From Tsukamurella conjunctivitidis (GTDB lineage Bacteria; Actinomycetota; Actinomycetes; Mycobacteriales; Mycobacteriaceae): a DNA stretch of 64,000 nt. A program made the position numbers and the translations under genes. Of the stretch, positions 9,006 through 18,070 are shown one piece after another (position 1 is the first letter of the stretch; each line of letters starts with the position of its first letter). Location of the stretch: NCBI RefSeq assembly GCF_007858475.1, contig NZ_VIGX01000017.1, positions 1 through 64,000 of the forward strand, written 5' to 3'. Below the pieces are notes generated by a model, which saw nothing but the letters and a program-made list of their open reading frames with translations, did not search any database and was not told where the DNA came from.

Positions 9006-9924
9006 CGGCGATCACGCCCGCGACGATCGCGACCGCGCCCACGATCTGCACCGGGGTCAGCGCCTCCCCCAGCATCAGCCACGCCACGACACCCGAGGCG
9101 ATCACCTCGGAGAAGCCGAGGAACGACGCCAGCGTCGGCCCCACCAGGTTGATGGCGAGAATGCCCGCCACGTACGCCAGACCGGTGGCGACCGCGCCGA
9201 TCACGACCGCGGGCACCCACCAGGGCGTGGTCCCGAGTCCGCCGAGGACGACGGGACCGGTGGAGACGCGCACGGGGGTGAGCCCGGCGAGCGAGGTGAG
9301 CGAGAGCACCACGGCCCCGACCACCAGGCCGCCGACGGCCAGGGCGAGCTGGTCGACGGTCGGCTTCCCGCCCTCGGCGCCCGCGACGTCGACCTCGTCC
9401 ACCCGGGTGCCGTCCTCGGCGAGCAGGAAGTACGCCGCGAGGCCGACCAGCGAGACGAAGGCCCAGGCGAGGCCGATCGGGGTGACCACGGCGCCGCCCG
9501 AGGCCGCGCCGACGACGGCGACCAGGCCCGCGACCGCCAGCGCCGCCCCGAGGGTGGTGCGGAGCGACGGGCGCCGCCCGAACCGGGCCCACAGGTACAC
9601 CAGGACCAACAGGGGCGCGGAGAACTCGATGAGCAGCGCGACGGTGACCGACATGTGCGCGATGGCGTTGAAGTACGCCAGTTGCACGCCGATGACGGCG
9701 AGCAGGCCGTATGCGAGCACGGTGAACGGTGCGTGCCGCAGCGTCGCCAGCCGGGCGCGCCCGACGACGAGCATCGGGATCAGCGTGACCACCGCTGCGA
9801 TCCAGATGCGCACCAGTACGACGCCGGCCGGGCTCCACCCCGCCTCGAGCAACGGCTTGCCGAACGGGCCGGACATCGCGAAAGCGAAACCCGACAGTAG
9901 TGCGATTGCGATACCCCGACCCAT
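8905..9924 (-). CDS. EamA/DMT-family transporter
   Basis: This 339-residue inner-membrane protein has about ten helices in two EamA repeats: GIAIALLSGFAFAMSGPFGKPLLEAG at the N-terminus, and a second repeat ending FLGFSEVIASGVVAWLMLGEALTPVQIVGA. It resembles RhaT/YdcZ-type exporters of amino acids or metabolites. A hydrophilic loop near residues 175-190 separates the repeats, and a soluble C-terminal tail of about 30 residues overlaps the convergent GNAT gene by 101 bases. It is divergent from the CGNR regulator; similar pairs suggest the regulator controls this exporter. Confidence 0.85.
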   Translation of the reverse strand: MGRGIAIALLSGFAFAMSGPFGKPLLEAGWSPAGVVLVRIWIAAVVTLIPMLVVGRARLATLRHAPFTVLAYGLLAVIGVQLAYFNAIAHMSVTVALLIEFSAPLLVLVYLWARFGRRPSLRTTLGAALAVAGLVAVVGAASGGAVVTPIGLAWAFVSLVGLAAYFLLAEDGTRVDEVDVAGAEGGKPTVDQLALAVGGLVVGAVVLSLTSLAGLTPVRVSTGPVVLGGLGTTPWWVPAVVIGAVATGLAYVAGILAINLVGPTLASFLGFSEVIASGVVAWLMLGEALTPVQIVGAVAIVAGVIAVKRGERPGTPDGVPPVAPASPHDEARTPPARTA

Positions 9925-9950
9925 GCGTCACCTCCGTGTCTGCGCGAAAT

Positions 9951-10016
9951 GTAAGGAGTCAAGTGAAGTACACTAGTGACAGTAGCGGCCACCGCCGTAA
10001 GGAGTCAAATGAAATT
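9951..10016. repeat. Duplicated ribosome-binding/start segment upstream of the CGNR gene
   Basis: Two 20-base copies at 9951-9970 and 9997-10016 share GTAAGGAGTCAA followed by TGAA, differing at three positions. Each holds a good Shine-Dalgarno and a start codon: GTG at 9963, and ATG at 10009 of the real gene. The first copy would encode only a 20-residue peptide starting MKYTSDS, which echoes the MKFAHDT start of the regulator. A CACTAGTG palindrome (9971-9978) lies between the copies. Tandem duplication is the simplest explanation. Confidence 0.7.
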
Positions 10017-10578
10017 CGCACATGACACGGAGCCCTCCCTGCTCATGGCGGCCGACCTGGTGAACACCGGCTACGGCGACGAGGAACGACTCGGCACCGT
10101 CGGGGCGCTGAAGGACTACCTGCGCCGGCACGAGTTCACCGGATGGAGCAGCGCGGACGCGCGCGACGTCGCCCCGATCCAGGAACTGCGCACCGAACTG
10201 ACGCGGGTCTTCGCCGCGCGGCACCCCGACGCCGTCGCCGGGATCGTCAACGAGATGCTCGCGGCCACGCCGCAGCAGCCGCGGCTCACGCGGCACGGCA
10301 GCTGGGACTGGCACCTGCACTTCATCGACGACGCCGCGCCGATCCCGGTGCGCGTCCGCGTGGAGTGCGCAATGGCGCTCGTCGACCTGGTCCGCAGCGG
10401 CAACGTCGACCGGCTCAAGACCTGCGCGGCGGACGACTGTGATCGAGTTCTCGTGGACCTGTCGAAGAACCGGTCGCGGCGATTCTGCACTGAGGGGAAC
10501 TGCGGCAATCGCACCCACGTGGCCGCCTACCGGGAGCGCCGCGCCACGAGTTCCGGTACGCGACGCGACGAGAGCTGA
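10009..10578 (+). CDS. CGNR zinc-finger transcriptional regulator
   Basis: This 189-residue cytoplasmic protein has an ABATE-like N-terminal ligand-binding domain (AADLVNTGYGDEERLGTVGALKDYLRRHEF) and a C-terminal CGNR zinc finger. There a CAADDCDRVLVDLSKNRSRRFC segment leads into the CGNR box, here CGNRTHVAAYRERR. The ATG at 10009 follows AAGGAG at proper spacing; an in-frame start at 9976 lacks one. The divergent EamA transporter is the obvious target. The promoter contains a duplicated start segment. The ligand is unknown. Confidence 0.88.
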   Translation: MKFAHDTEPSLLMAADLVNTGYGDEERLGTVGALKDYLRRHEFTGWSSADARDVAPIQELRTELTRVFAARHPDAVAGIVNEMLAATPQQPRLTRHGSWDWHLHFIDDAAPIPVRVRVECAMALVDLVRSGNVDRLKTCAADDCDRVLVDLSKNRSRRFCTEGNCGNRTHVAAYRERRATSSGTRRDES

Positions 10579-10649
10579 GCGGCGGACTACGGTAGGACTG
10601 CACACGCCGGGGATCCCGGCTTCGACGCGAACCAGGAGCGACGAGAGTA

Positions 10650-12110
10650 ATGAGCGAGGCAGCGCACCGCCACAAGGTGGTCGTCATCGGATCGGGGTTC
10701 GGCGGCCTCTTCGGCACGCGCGCCCTCAAGCGCACGGACGTCGACGTGACGATGATCGCGAAGACCACCCACCACCTGTTCCAGCCGCTGCTCTACCAAG
10801 TCGCGACGGGCATCCTCTCCGAGGGCGAGATCGCCCCCGCGACCCGCATGATCCTGCGCAAGCAGCGCAACGCGGAGGTGCTGCTGGGCGAGGTCACCGA
10901 CATCGACCTCGAGAACCGGACGGTGACCAGCCACCTGCTCGAGCGCGTCACGGTCACCCCGTTCGACAGCCTCATCGTGGCCGCGGGCGCCGACCAGTCG
11001 TACTTCGGCAACGACCAGTTCGCCGAGTTCGCGCCCGGCATGAAGACGATCGACGACGCCCTCGAGCTGCGCGGCCGCATCCTGGGCGCCTTCGAGCAGG
11101 CGGAGCTCTCGCACGACCACGAGGAGCGCATGCGCCTGCTCACCTTCGTGGTGATCGGCGCCGGCCCGACGGGCGTCGAGCTCGCCGGGCAGATCGCCGA
11201 GATGTCGGACAACACGCTCAAGGGCGCGTTCCGCAACATCGACCCGACCGAGGCGCGCGTGATCCTCCTCGACGCCGCCCCGGCCGTGCTCCCGCCGATG
11301 GGCGAGAAGCTGGGCACCATGGCTGCGAAGCGGCTCGAGAAGATGGGCGTCGAGATCCAGCTCAACGCGATGGTGGTCGACGTCGACGCCGACGGCCTCG
11401 TGGTCAAGGAGAAGGACGGCACCGAGCGGCGCATCGAGGCGCAGTGCAAGGTGTGGTCCGCCGGCGTCGCGGCCAGCAAGCTGGGCAAGATCCTCGCAGA
11501 GCAGTCCGGCGCCGAGACCGACCGCGCCGGCCGCGTCCGCGTGCTCCCCGACCTCACCATCCCGGGCAACCCGAACGTCTTCGTCGTGGGCGACATGATG
11601 CTCGTCGACGGCGTCCCGGGCATGGCGCAGGGCGCCATCCAGGGCGCGACCTACGCGGCCAAGGCGATCAAGGCCGGCCTCGAGGGCCAGTCGCCCGCGG
11701 AGCGCAAGCCCTTCAAGTACTTCGACAAGGGCTCGATGGCCACCGTCTCGCGGGCCAGCGCGGTGGCGAAGGTCGGCAAGCTCGAGTTCGGCGGCTTCCT
11801 CGCCTGGCTCGGCTGGCTCGCCCTGCACCTCTGGTACATCGTGGGCTACCAGAACCGCGTCATCACGCTGACCTCGTGGGCGATCACCTTCCTCACCAAC
11901 AAGCGCGGCCAGATGACCATCACCGAGCAGCAGGTCTACGCGCGCACCGCCCTCGACGCGCTGCAGACCGGTGCGAAGCCCGCCATCCCGCCGGTGCACA
12001 CCAGTTCCCCGACGAAGGCGCTGCCGAAGTCGGCGCCCAAGGCGGACGTCCAGGTGGAGGCCCCGGGCGCGACGTCGACCGAGGCGGACAAGGCCCACAA
12101 GGCCGGCTGA
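10650..12110 (+). CDS. ndh: Type II NADH dehydrogenase (NDH-2)
   Basis: This 486-residue membrane-associated flavoprotein oxidises NADH and reduces menaquinone without proton pumping. The FAD-binding GxGxxG (VVIGSGFGGLFG) is at residues 11-22 and the NADH-binding dinucleotide motif (VVIGAGPTGVELAG) is near residue 170. VFVVGDMM marks the second FAD motif, and an amphipathic/hydrophobic C-terminal segment (WLALHLWYIVGY) anchors it to the membrane. AGGAG lies upstream of the ATG. It matches Rv1854c in position and content. A strong hairpin ends the gene. A related NAD(P)/FAD reductase is the only alternative. Confidence 0.93.
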   Translation: MSEAAHRHKVVVIGSGFGGLFGTRALKRTDVDVTMIAKTTHHLFQPLLYQVATGILSEGEIAPATRMILRKQRNAEVLLGEVTDIDLENRTVTSHLLERVTVTPFDSLIVAAGADQSYFGNDQFAEFAPGMKTIDDALELRGRILGAFEQAELSHDHEERMRLLTFVVIGAGPTGVELAGQIAEMSDNTLKGAFRNIDPTEARVILLDAAPAVLPPMGEKLGTMAAKRLEKMGVEIQLNAMVVDVDADGLVVKEKDGTERRIEAQCKVWSAGVAASKLGKILAEQSGAETDRAGRVRVLPDLTIPGNPNVFVVGDMMLVDGVPGMAQGAIQGATYAAKAIKAGLEGQSPAERKPFKYFDKGSMATVSRASAVAKVGKLEFGGFLAWLGWLALHLWYIVGYQNRVITLTSWAITFLTNKRGQMTITEQQVYARTALDALQTGAKPAIPPVHTSSPTKALPKSAPKADVQVEAPGATSTEADKAHKAG

Positions 12111-12127
12111 CGCCGACACCGCACCGA

Positions 12128-12169
12128 CGCGAGGAGCGCGCCACCCCGACGGGTGGCGCGCTCCTCGCG
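12128..12169. terminator. Bidirectional hairpin between ndh and the thioesterase gene
   Basis: A perfect 19-bp stem (12128-12146 with 12151-12169) closes a CGAC loop. It lies 17 bases after the ndh stop and 9 bases beyond the stop of the convergent thioesterase, so it can serve both transcripts. Confidence 0.88.
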
Positions 12170-12178
12170 TTCCGGGGT

Positions 12179-12604
12179 TCAGGCGTCGATGTTCTGCAGC
12201 CGGACCTGCCCGCGCGCGACGGCCTTGCCGTCCTGCGAGTCGATCTCCACCAGCCACAGCTGCTGCCGGCGCCCGCGGTGGATCGGGGTCGAACGGATCG
12301 ACAGGACGCCGCTGGAGAGCGCGCGCAGGAAGTCGGTGTTGTTGTTCACGCCGACGACATGACCGGTGCCGCCGAGCCACACCACGCCGGAGACGCTGGC
12401 GACGGATTCGACGATCGCGCAGTACACACCGCCGTGGGTGATGCCGAAGGGCTGGTGCAGCTCGGGACGCAGCGTGAGCGTCGCCTGCACACCGTCGGGC
12501 GAGATCGCGGTGTACTCGAGGCCGAGGATGCTGTCGAATCCGGCGGTGCCGCCGGCGAGGATCCCATCGATGACCTGCTGCTGTCCGGGTGTCGGTTGCG
12601 TCAT
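12179..12604 (-). CDS. PaaI-family thioesterase (Rv1847-like)
   Basis: This 141-residue hot-dog-fold thioesterase shows HQPFGITHGGVYCAIVESVAS, the PaaI/COG2050 signature with the HGG turn and catalytic acidic residue, and a later NNNTDFLRALSSGVLSIRSTPIHRG segment. It probably hydrolyses aromatic or other acyl-CoA esters; no substrate can be assigned. It converges on ndh across a strong terminator. In M. tuberculosis the equivalent Rv1847 is separated from ndh by the urease operon, which is absent here. Confidence 0.86.
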   Translation of the reverse strand: MTQPTPGQQQVIDGILAGGTAGFDSILGLEYTAISPDGVQATLTLRPELHQPFGITHGGVYCAIVESVASVSGVVWLGGTGHVVGVNNNTDFLRALSSGVLSIRSTPIHRGRRQQLWLVEIDSQDGKAVARGQVRLQNIDA

Positions 12605-12716
12605 GGAATCACCCTAGAACCGGGCGTCGCCGGCCCGACCCCCGGGCCGGAAGATCCGGGCCCGAGTCCGGGTAGACCCCGATGCGCGCGCGGGCACGCC
12701 ACGGCACTGTGGAGTC

Positions 12717-12944
12717 ATGACCGAGAACTCGCCCTTCGCCCAGAACCCCTACACCCCCGCCCCGCAGAAGCGCTTCGCCCGTGACCTCCAGAACAACTGG
12801 ATGGGCGGCGTGTGCGCCGGCATCGCCCGCTACTTCGGCATCGACGCCACTCTCGTGCGGGTGCTGTTCGTGGTGTCCTGTCTCCTGCCCGGCCCGCAGT
12901 TCCTGCTCTACCTGCTGCTCTGGCTGGTGATGCCGAAGGGCTGA
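12717..12944 (+). CDS. Small PspC-domain membrane protein
   Basis: This 75-residue protein has a short Pro/Ala-rich cytoplasmic N-terminus, then a PspC domain: NNWMGGVCAGIARYFGIDATLVRVLFV, followed by one or two hydrophobic segments (FLLYLLLWLVMPKG). PspC proteins act in envelope-stress signalling in some bacteria; small actinobacterial versions are mostly uncharacterised. A TGGAGT ribosome-binding sequence precedes the ATG. The gene stands alone, divergent from the thioesterase, and is followed by a hairpin. Confidence 0.85.
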   Translation: MTENSPFAQNPYTPAPQKRFARDLQNNWMGGVCAGIARYFGIDATLVRVLFVVSCLLPGPQFLLYLLLWLVMPKG

Positions 12945-12977
12945 TCGGCGGACGCTCACCCAGCGGAGAAAGAAGTC

Positions 12978-13014
12978 GGCGGGTGCGGGGGCTCAGCCAT
13001 CCCCCGCACCCGCC
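12978..13014 (+). terminator. Hairpin terminator after the PspC gene
   Basis: A 14-bp GC-rich stem (12978-12991 with 13001-13014) and a nine-base loop lie about 33 bases after the PspC stop codon. No other gene reads into it, so it probably ends that monocistronic transcript. Confidence 0.75.
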
Positions 13015-13102
13015 GTGGCACAGACCGGCGGATTACTGCAGCCCTCAGTTCGCGTCACGGTCCGATGTGGTTCCTGTGTCGCTCTCGGCGACGAGACTTA
13101 CT

Positions 13103-13121
13103 CTAGGACAGGCTCCCCTAA
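13103..13121. promoter_or_regulatory. Iron-box-like dyad (DtxR/IdeR type) upstream of blaI
   Basis: On the minus strand this 19-mer reads TTAGGGGAGCCTGTCCTAG. It matches about 14 of 19 positions of the IdeR/DtxR consensus, including both outer arms and the central AGSCT. It lies 82 bases before the blaI start and 32 bases before a BlaI-like operator. No other gene start is close. Assignment is by pattern only. Confidence 0.4.
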
Positions 13122-13152
13122 CTTAGCAAGCCCTCATCGATGTGGCGTGGAT

Positions 13153-13169
13153 TACGACAGGCCGTCGTA
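13153..13169. promoter_or_regulatory. Candidate BlaI operator
   Basis: An inverted repeat TACGAC-N5-GTCGTA spans 17 bases, 34 bases before the blaI ATG. BlaI/MecI repressors bind TAC-containing dyads of similar layout at their own promoters. Position and symmetry support autoregulation; binding is inferred. Confidence 0.5.
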
Positions 13170-13202
13170 GCGATGCGCACCATGCCGAGTAGAATCGGAG
13201 CA

Positions 13203-13589
13203 ATGGCGGCATTGGGAGATCTCGAACGCGCGGTCATGGACCACCTCTGGGCGGCCACCGAACCGCAGACCGTGCGACAGGTGCACGAGTCACTCGCCGC
13301 TGATCGCGAACTCGCGTACACGACGGTGATGACGGTGCTGCAGCGGCTCGCGAAGAAGAAGCTGGTGAGCCAGATCCGCACGGACCGCGCGCACCGCTAC
13401 GCCGCGAGCTTCGGCCGCGAGGAACTCGTGGCCGACCTCATGTTCGACGCGCTGGCCCAGGCCGAGAGCTCGCGTGAGGCCGCGCTCGTCCACTTCGTGG
13501 AGCGTGTGGGTGCGGACGAGGCGCAGGCCCTGCGTCGCGCGCTGGCCAAGCTCGAGGCCGGCGAAGCAGCTCGTCGCGTCGAGCCCTGA
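13203..13589 (+). CDS. blaI: BlaI/MecI-family transcriptional repressor
   Basis: This 128-residue winged-helix repressor begins MAALGDLERAVMDHLW and contains TVRQVHESLAADRELAYTTVMTVLQRLAKKKLV, the recognition helix of the BlaI/MecI/CopY family, with an alpha-helical dimerisation tail. The ATG at 13203 follows CGGAG. It sits directly before an M56 peptidase gene, the classic sensor partner whose protease activity relieves BlaI repression. It corresponds to Rv1846c. In mycobacteria this repressor also controls genes beyond beta-lactamase; no beta-lactamase gene is in this window. Confidence 0.9.
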   Translation: MAALGDLERAVMDHLWAATEPQTVRQVHESLAADRELAYTTVMTVLQRLAKKKLVSQIRTDRAHRYAASFGREELVADLMFDALAQAESSREAALVHFVERVGADEAQALRRALAKLEAGEAARRVEP

Positions 13590-13610
13590 TCAACCAGTAG
13601 GCTCGACCTC

Positions 13611-14552
13611 ATGGCGGCCTTCATCTTCGGAGCGCTGGCCCTGCTGCTCGCGGGGCCGGTGCCCGCCGGGCTCTCCCGCGCCGCCTGGCCTCTGCGCGCC
13701 CCCCGCGCCGCGCTCGTGCTGTGGCAGGCGATCGCGCTCGCCGCGGTGCTCTCGGCGTTCAGCGCCGGCCTGGTGATCGCGAGCTGGCTTCTGGTCCCCG
13801 GCGCCGACGGCCGGCCCACCACCAACCCGATCGACGAGATCCGCCAGCTCGGCGTGGTCCCCTGGGTGGTCGCCGTCGTGGCCTTCGCCCTCACTCTGCT
13901 GGTCGGCGCGCGCCTCATCACTTCCACCGTGCGGCTGGCGATCCGCACCCGGCGGCGCCGGGCCAGGCACCGCACCGTCGTCGACATCCTGTCGCAGGCG
14001 GTCGACGACGACCACCCGGTCTCCGCCGCCGACCTGCGGGTACTCGGCGTCGACCAGCCGCTCGCGTACTGCCTGCCCGGCCTCCGCCAGCGCGTCGTGC
14101 TCAGCGTCGGCACCCTCAATCAGCTCAGCCACGAGGAGCTCACCGCCGTCCTCGCCCACGAGCGGGCGCACCTGCGGTCTCGGCACGACCTGGTGCTGGA
14201 GGCCTTCACCGCCGTCCATCACGCCTTCCCCAAGGTCGTCCGCTCCTCCGCGGCGCTCGACTCGGTCAAGCTGCTCGTCGAGCTGCTCGCCGACGACGAG
14301 GCCGTGGCCGCCGCGGGACCGGTCCCCCTCGCCAACGCCCTCGTCACCTGCGCGCAGAGCCCCGCACCACGCGGCGCGCTCGCGGTCGGCGCGACCGGCA
14401 CCGTGGTCCGCGTCGAGCGGCTGTCGATGCCGCCGGCCAGCAACCTCTTCAGCGCGGCGGTGTACCTGTTGGCGGGCCTCATCCTCGTCGTCCCGACCGT
14501 CGCCGTGGCGGTCCCCTGGCTCACCGAGATCTACCGCCTCTTCACGCACTGA
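13611..14552 (+). CDS. M56-family membrane metallopeptidase (BlaR-like sensor)
   Basis: This 313-residue membrane zinc protease has helices at about 1-20, 33-62 and 84-104, then a cytosolic catalytic domain with the HExxH motif HERAH at residues 183-187 and a downstream ELLADDEAVAA that supplies the third ligand. A final transmembrane helix lies near residue 285. Unlike staphylococcal BlaR1 it has no penicillin-binding sensor domain at the C-terminus, as in Rv1845c. It begins 21 bases after blaI, so the two form an operon in which the protease presumably antagonises the repressor. The inducing signal is unknown. Confidence 0.88.
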   Translation: MAAFIFGALALLLAGPVPAGLSRAAWPLRAPRAALVLWQAIALAAVLSAFSAGLVIASWLLVPGADGRPTTNPIDEIRQLGVVPWVVAVVAFALTLLVGARLITSTVRLAIRTRRRRARHRTVVDILSQAVDDDHPVSAADLRVLGVDQPLAYCLPGLRQRVVLSVGTLNQLSHEELTAVLAHERAHLRSRHDLVLEAFTAVHHAFPKVVRSSAALDSVKLLVELLADDEAVAAAGPVPLANALVTCAQSPAPRGALAVGATGTVVRVERLSMPPASNLFSAAVYLLAGLILVVPTVAVAVPWLTEIYRLFTH

Positions 14553-14599
14553 CGGAGCGGGTTAGGCTGGGCGCTCCTGGGGGAACGAGGAGGACCACG

Positions 14600-15103
14600 A
14601 TGACCGATCCGCAGCAGCCGTACTCGCCGCAGCAGCCCTACGGGCAGCCGGCGTACCAGCAGCCCCATCAGTACGGGACCGCGCAGCCCGCGTACCCGGT
14701 GTACCCGCAGCAGGGCTACGGGGAGATCGCGTCGTACCCGGGATATCCACAGCCGGGCTACGCGCAGCCCGCCTACGGCATCGGGGGCGGATACGGCGTG
14801 GATCCCGCCACGGGTCTGCCCCTGTCCGACAAGTCCAAGGTCGCGGCCGGTCTCCTCCAGTTGTTCCTCGGCGGCTTCGGCGCGGGGCGGTTCTACCTGG
14901 GCTACGGCCTGATCGGCGGGCTCCAACTCGCGATCAACCTGGTGGGCTGGTTCTTCTTCCTCGCCGGCTTCCTCACGCTCGGCATCGGCTGGGTATTCGC
15001 GATGCTGTTCTTCATGGCCGGCGGCCTCTGGGCGCTCGTCGACGCCATCCTGATCCTCACGGGCAGCGTCAAGGACCCGCAGGGCCGCGTGCTGCAGTCC
15101 TGA
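14600..15103 (+). CDS. TM2-domain membrane protein with Pro/Tyr/Gln-rich N-terminus
   Basis: This 167-residue protein has about 75 residues of low-complexity QQPY/QPAY/YPGYP repeats. A TM2 domain follows: LSDKSKVAAGLLQLFLGGFGAGRFYLGYGLIGGLQLA, then two to three hydrophobic helices ending before a short soluble tail. A GAGGAGGA ribosome-binding sequence precedes the ATG at 14600. TM2 proteins have no agreed function in bacteria; some associate with envelope or stress roles. It sits between blaR and guaB1, a place that holds gnd1 in M. tuberculosis. Confidence 0.85.
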   Translation: MTDPQQPYSPQQPYGQPAYQQPHQYGTAQPAYPVYPQQGYGEIASYPGYPQPGYAQPAYGIGGGYGVDPATGLPLSDKSKVAAGLLQLFLGGFGAGRFYLGYGLIGGLQLAINLVGWFFFLAGFLTLGIGWVFAMLFFMAGGLWALVDAILILTGSVKDPQGRVLQS

Positions 15104-15125
15104 CCGTCGATGCCGGATTCTCGCC

Positions 15126-16589
<1,464 letters not shown>

Positions 16590-16653
16590 TCCGCCGGGAC
16601 ACCCGCGCCCGGCTACACTGCGTTCACGCGATCCCCCACCGCTGAGAAGGAAC

Positions 16654-16734
16654 ATGAAGGTCCGAAGACCGGGCAAACGCCGCCGACGACAGACTCCACC
16701 GACGACGGGACGAACGGTGCCCGTCGATGGCTAG
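16654..16734 (+). CDS. Possible 26-residue leader peptide coupled to the CNNM gene
   Basis: A short ORF starts at ATG 16654 with AGAAGGA just upstream and ends at a TAG overlapping the next gene's start by eight bases. The peptide is strongly basic and contains proline (KVRRPGKRRRRQTPPTTGR in the centre). The following gene has no Shine-Dalgarno of its own, so its translation may depend on this ORF. A regulatory leader is the inference. Codon content is otherwise too short to judge, and it could simply be a chance ORF. Confidence 0.45.
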   Translation: MKVRRPGKRRRRQTPPTTGRTVPVDG

Positions 16735-18070
16735 CGCGCTGATCACGATCGGCGCCATCGTCGGCTTCCTCGCGCTCACCGTGGGCACCGCGCTGTTCGT
16801 GGCGGCGGAGTTCTCCCTCACCGCGCTCGAGAAGTCCACGGTCGACGCCGACGTGCGCGACCGCGGGGACCGCCGCTCGAAGCAGGTGCAGAACGCGCAC
16901 CGCACCCTGTCCTTCCAGCTCTCGGGCGCGCAGCTCGGCATCACCATCACTACGCTGGTGACCGGCTACCTGGCCGAGCCCGTGCTCTCGAAGTTCCTGC
17001 GCCCGGCGCTGGAGTGGACGGGCATGCCGGAGGTCTGGTCGGCGGCGCTCACGCTGGTGCTGGCGCTGATCATCGCGACCTCGCTGTCGATGGTGCTCGG
17101 CGAGCTGGCGCCGAAGAACCTCGCGATCGCCCGGCCGCTGCAGACCGCGCGGCTCACCGCGGGCGCGCAGTCGCTGTTCTCTTCGACCTTCCGGTTCGCC
17201 ATCTCCTTCCTCAACCGCTCCGCGAACGCGCTGGTCCGCCGCCTGGGCATCGAGCCCGCGGAGGAGCTCAGCTCGGCGCGGTCCGCGCAGGAGCTCAGTG
17301 CCCTCGTCCGCAACTCGGCGGCCCAGGGCGCGATCGACGAGATGACCGCCGAGCTCGTGGGCCGCAGCCTCGAGTTCGGTGAGCTCACCGCCGAGGAGCT
17401 CATGACCCCCCGGCAGCGGATCCACTCGCTGGACGCGGACGACACCGTCGCCGACCTGGTCGCGCTGTCGATCGAGTCCGGCCACTCCCGGTTCCCCGTG
17501 GTCCGGGGCGATCTCGACGACACGATCGGGCTGGTGCACGTGAAGCAGGCCCTGACGGTGGCCGCGGACCGTCGCGCGACGGTGACCGTCTCGGACATCG
17601 CGACCGTGGCCCCCGTCGTGCCCGCGACGCTGGACGGCGACGCCCTGATGGATCAGCTGCGCGCCAACGGCCTCCAGATGGCCCTCGTCGTCGACGAGTA
17701 CGGCGGCTCCGCCGGCATCGTCACCGTCGAGGACCTCATCGAGGAGATCGTGGGCGACGTCCGCGACGAGCACGACGCGAACGAGCCCGTGGACGTGCAG
17801 CGCACCGACGACGGTTTCCTGTGCTCGGGCCTGCTCCGGATCGACGAGCTCGAGCGGGACACCGGCTACCGCGCCCCGGAGGGCGACTACGACACGATCG
17901 GCGGCCTGGTGATGTTCCTGCTCGGCCGCATTCCCGCGGTCGGCGACCGCGTCCCACTGCCCCAGCATCCGTCCGTCGACGAGGACGAGGCGGAGGCCCC
18001 GCAGTGGACGGCGCGCGTGGCCCGGATGGACGGACGCCGCGTCGACCTGGTGGAGGTGACCCATGAATGA
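16727..18070 (+). CDS. CNNM/CorC (HlyC-type) membrane protein with CBS domains, Rv1842c-like
   Basis: This 447-residue protein has an N-terminal CNNM/DUF21 membrane domain of about four helices ([52 protein letters not shown]). A CBS pair follows at about 225-345 ([49 protein letters not shown]), with a CorC/HlyC C-terminal domain. The 'hemolysin' name is historical; characterised relatives are magnesium or cobalt transport or efflux proteins. It lacks its own ribosome-binding site and starts inside a short upstream ORF. It overlaps the second CNNM gene by eight bases. Confidence 0.9.
   Translation: MASALITIGAIVGFLALTVGTALFVAAEFSLTALEKSTVDADVRDRGDRRSKQVQNAHRTLSFQLSGAQLGITITTLVTGYLAEPVLSKFLRPALEWTGMPEVWSAALTLVLALIIATSLSMVLGELAPKNLAIARPLQTARLTAGAQSLFSSTFRFAISFLNRSANALVRRLGIEPAEELSSARSAQELSALVRNSAAQGAIDEMTAELVGRSLEFGELTAEELMTPRQRIHSLDADDTVADLVALSIESGHSRFPVVRGDLDDTIGLVHVKQALTVAADRRATVTVSDIATVAPVVPATLDGDALMDQLRANGLQMALVVDEYGGSAGIVTVEDLIEEIVGDVRDEHDANEPVDVQRTDDGFLCSGLLRIDELERDTGYRAPEGDYDTIGGLVMFLLGRIPAVGDRVPLPQHPSVDEDEAEAPQWTARVARMDGRRVDLVEVTHE

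Noticed and set aside
13118-13381. Minus-strand small gene opposite the blaI start
   Set aside because: It overlaps the whole blaI N-terminus, lacks a ribosome-binding site and resembles no family.
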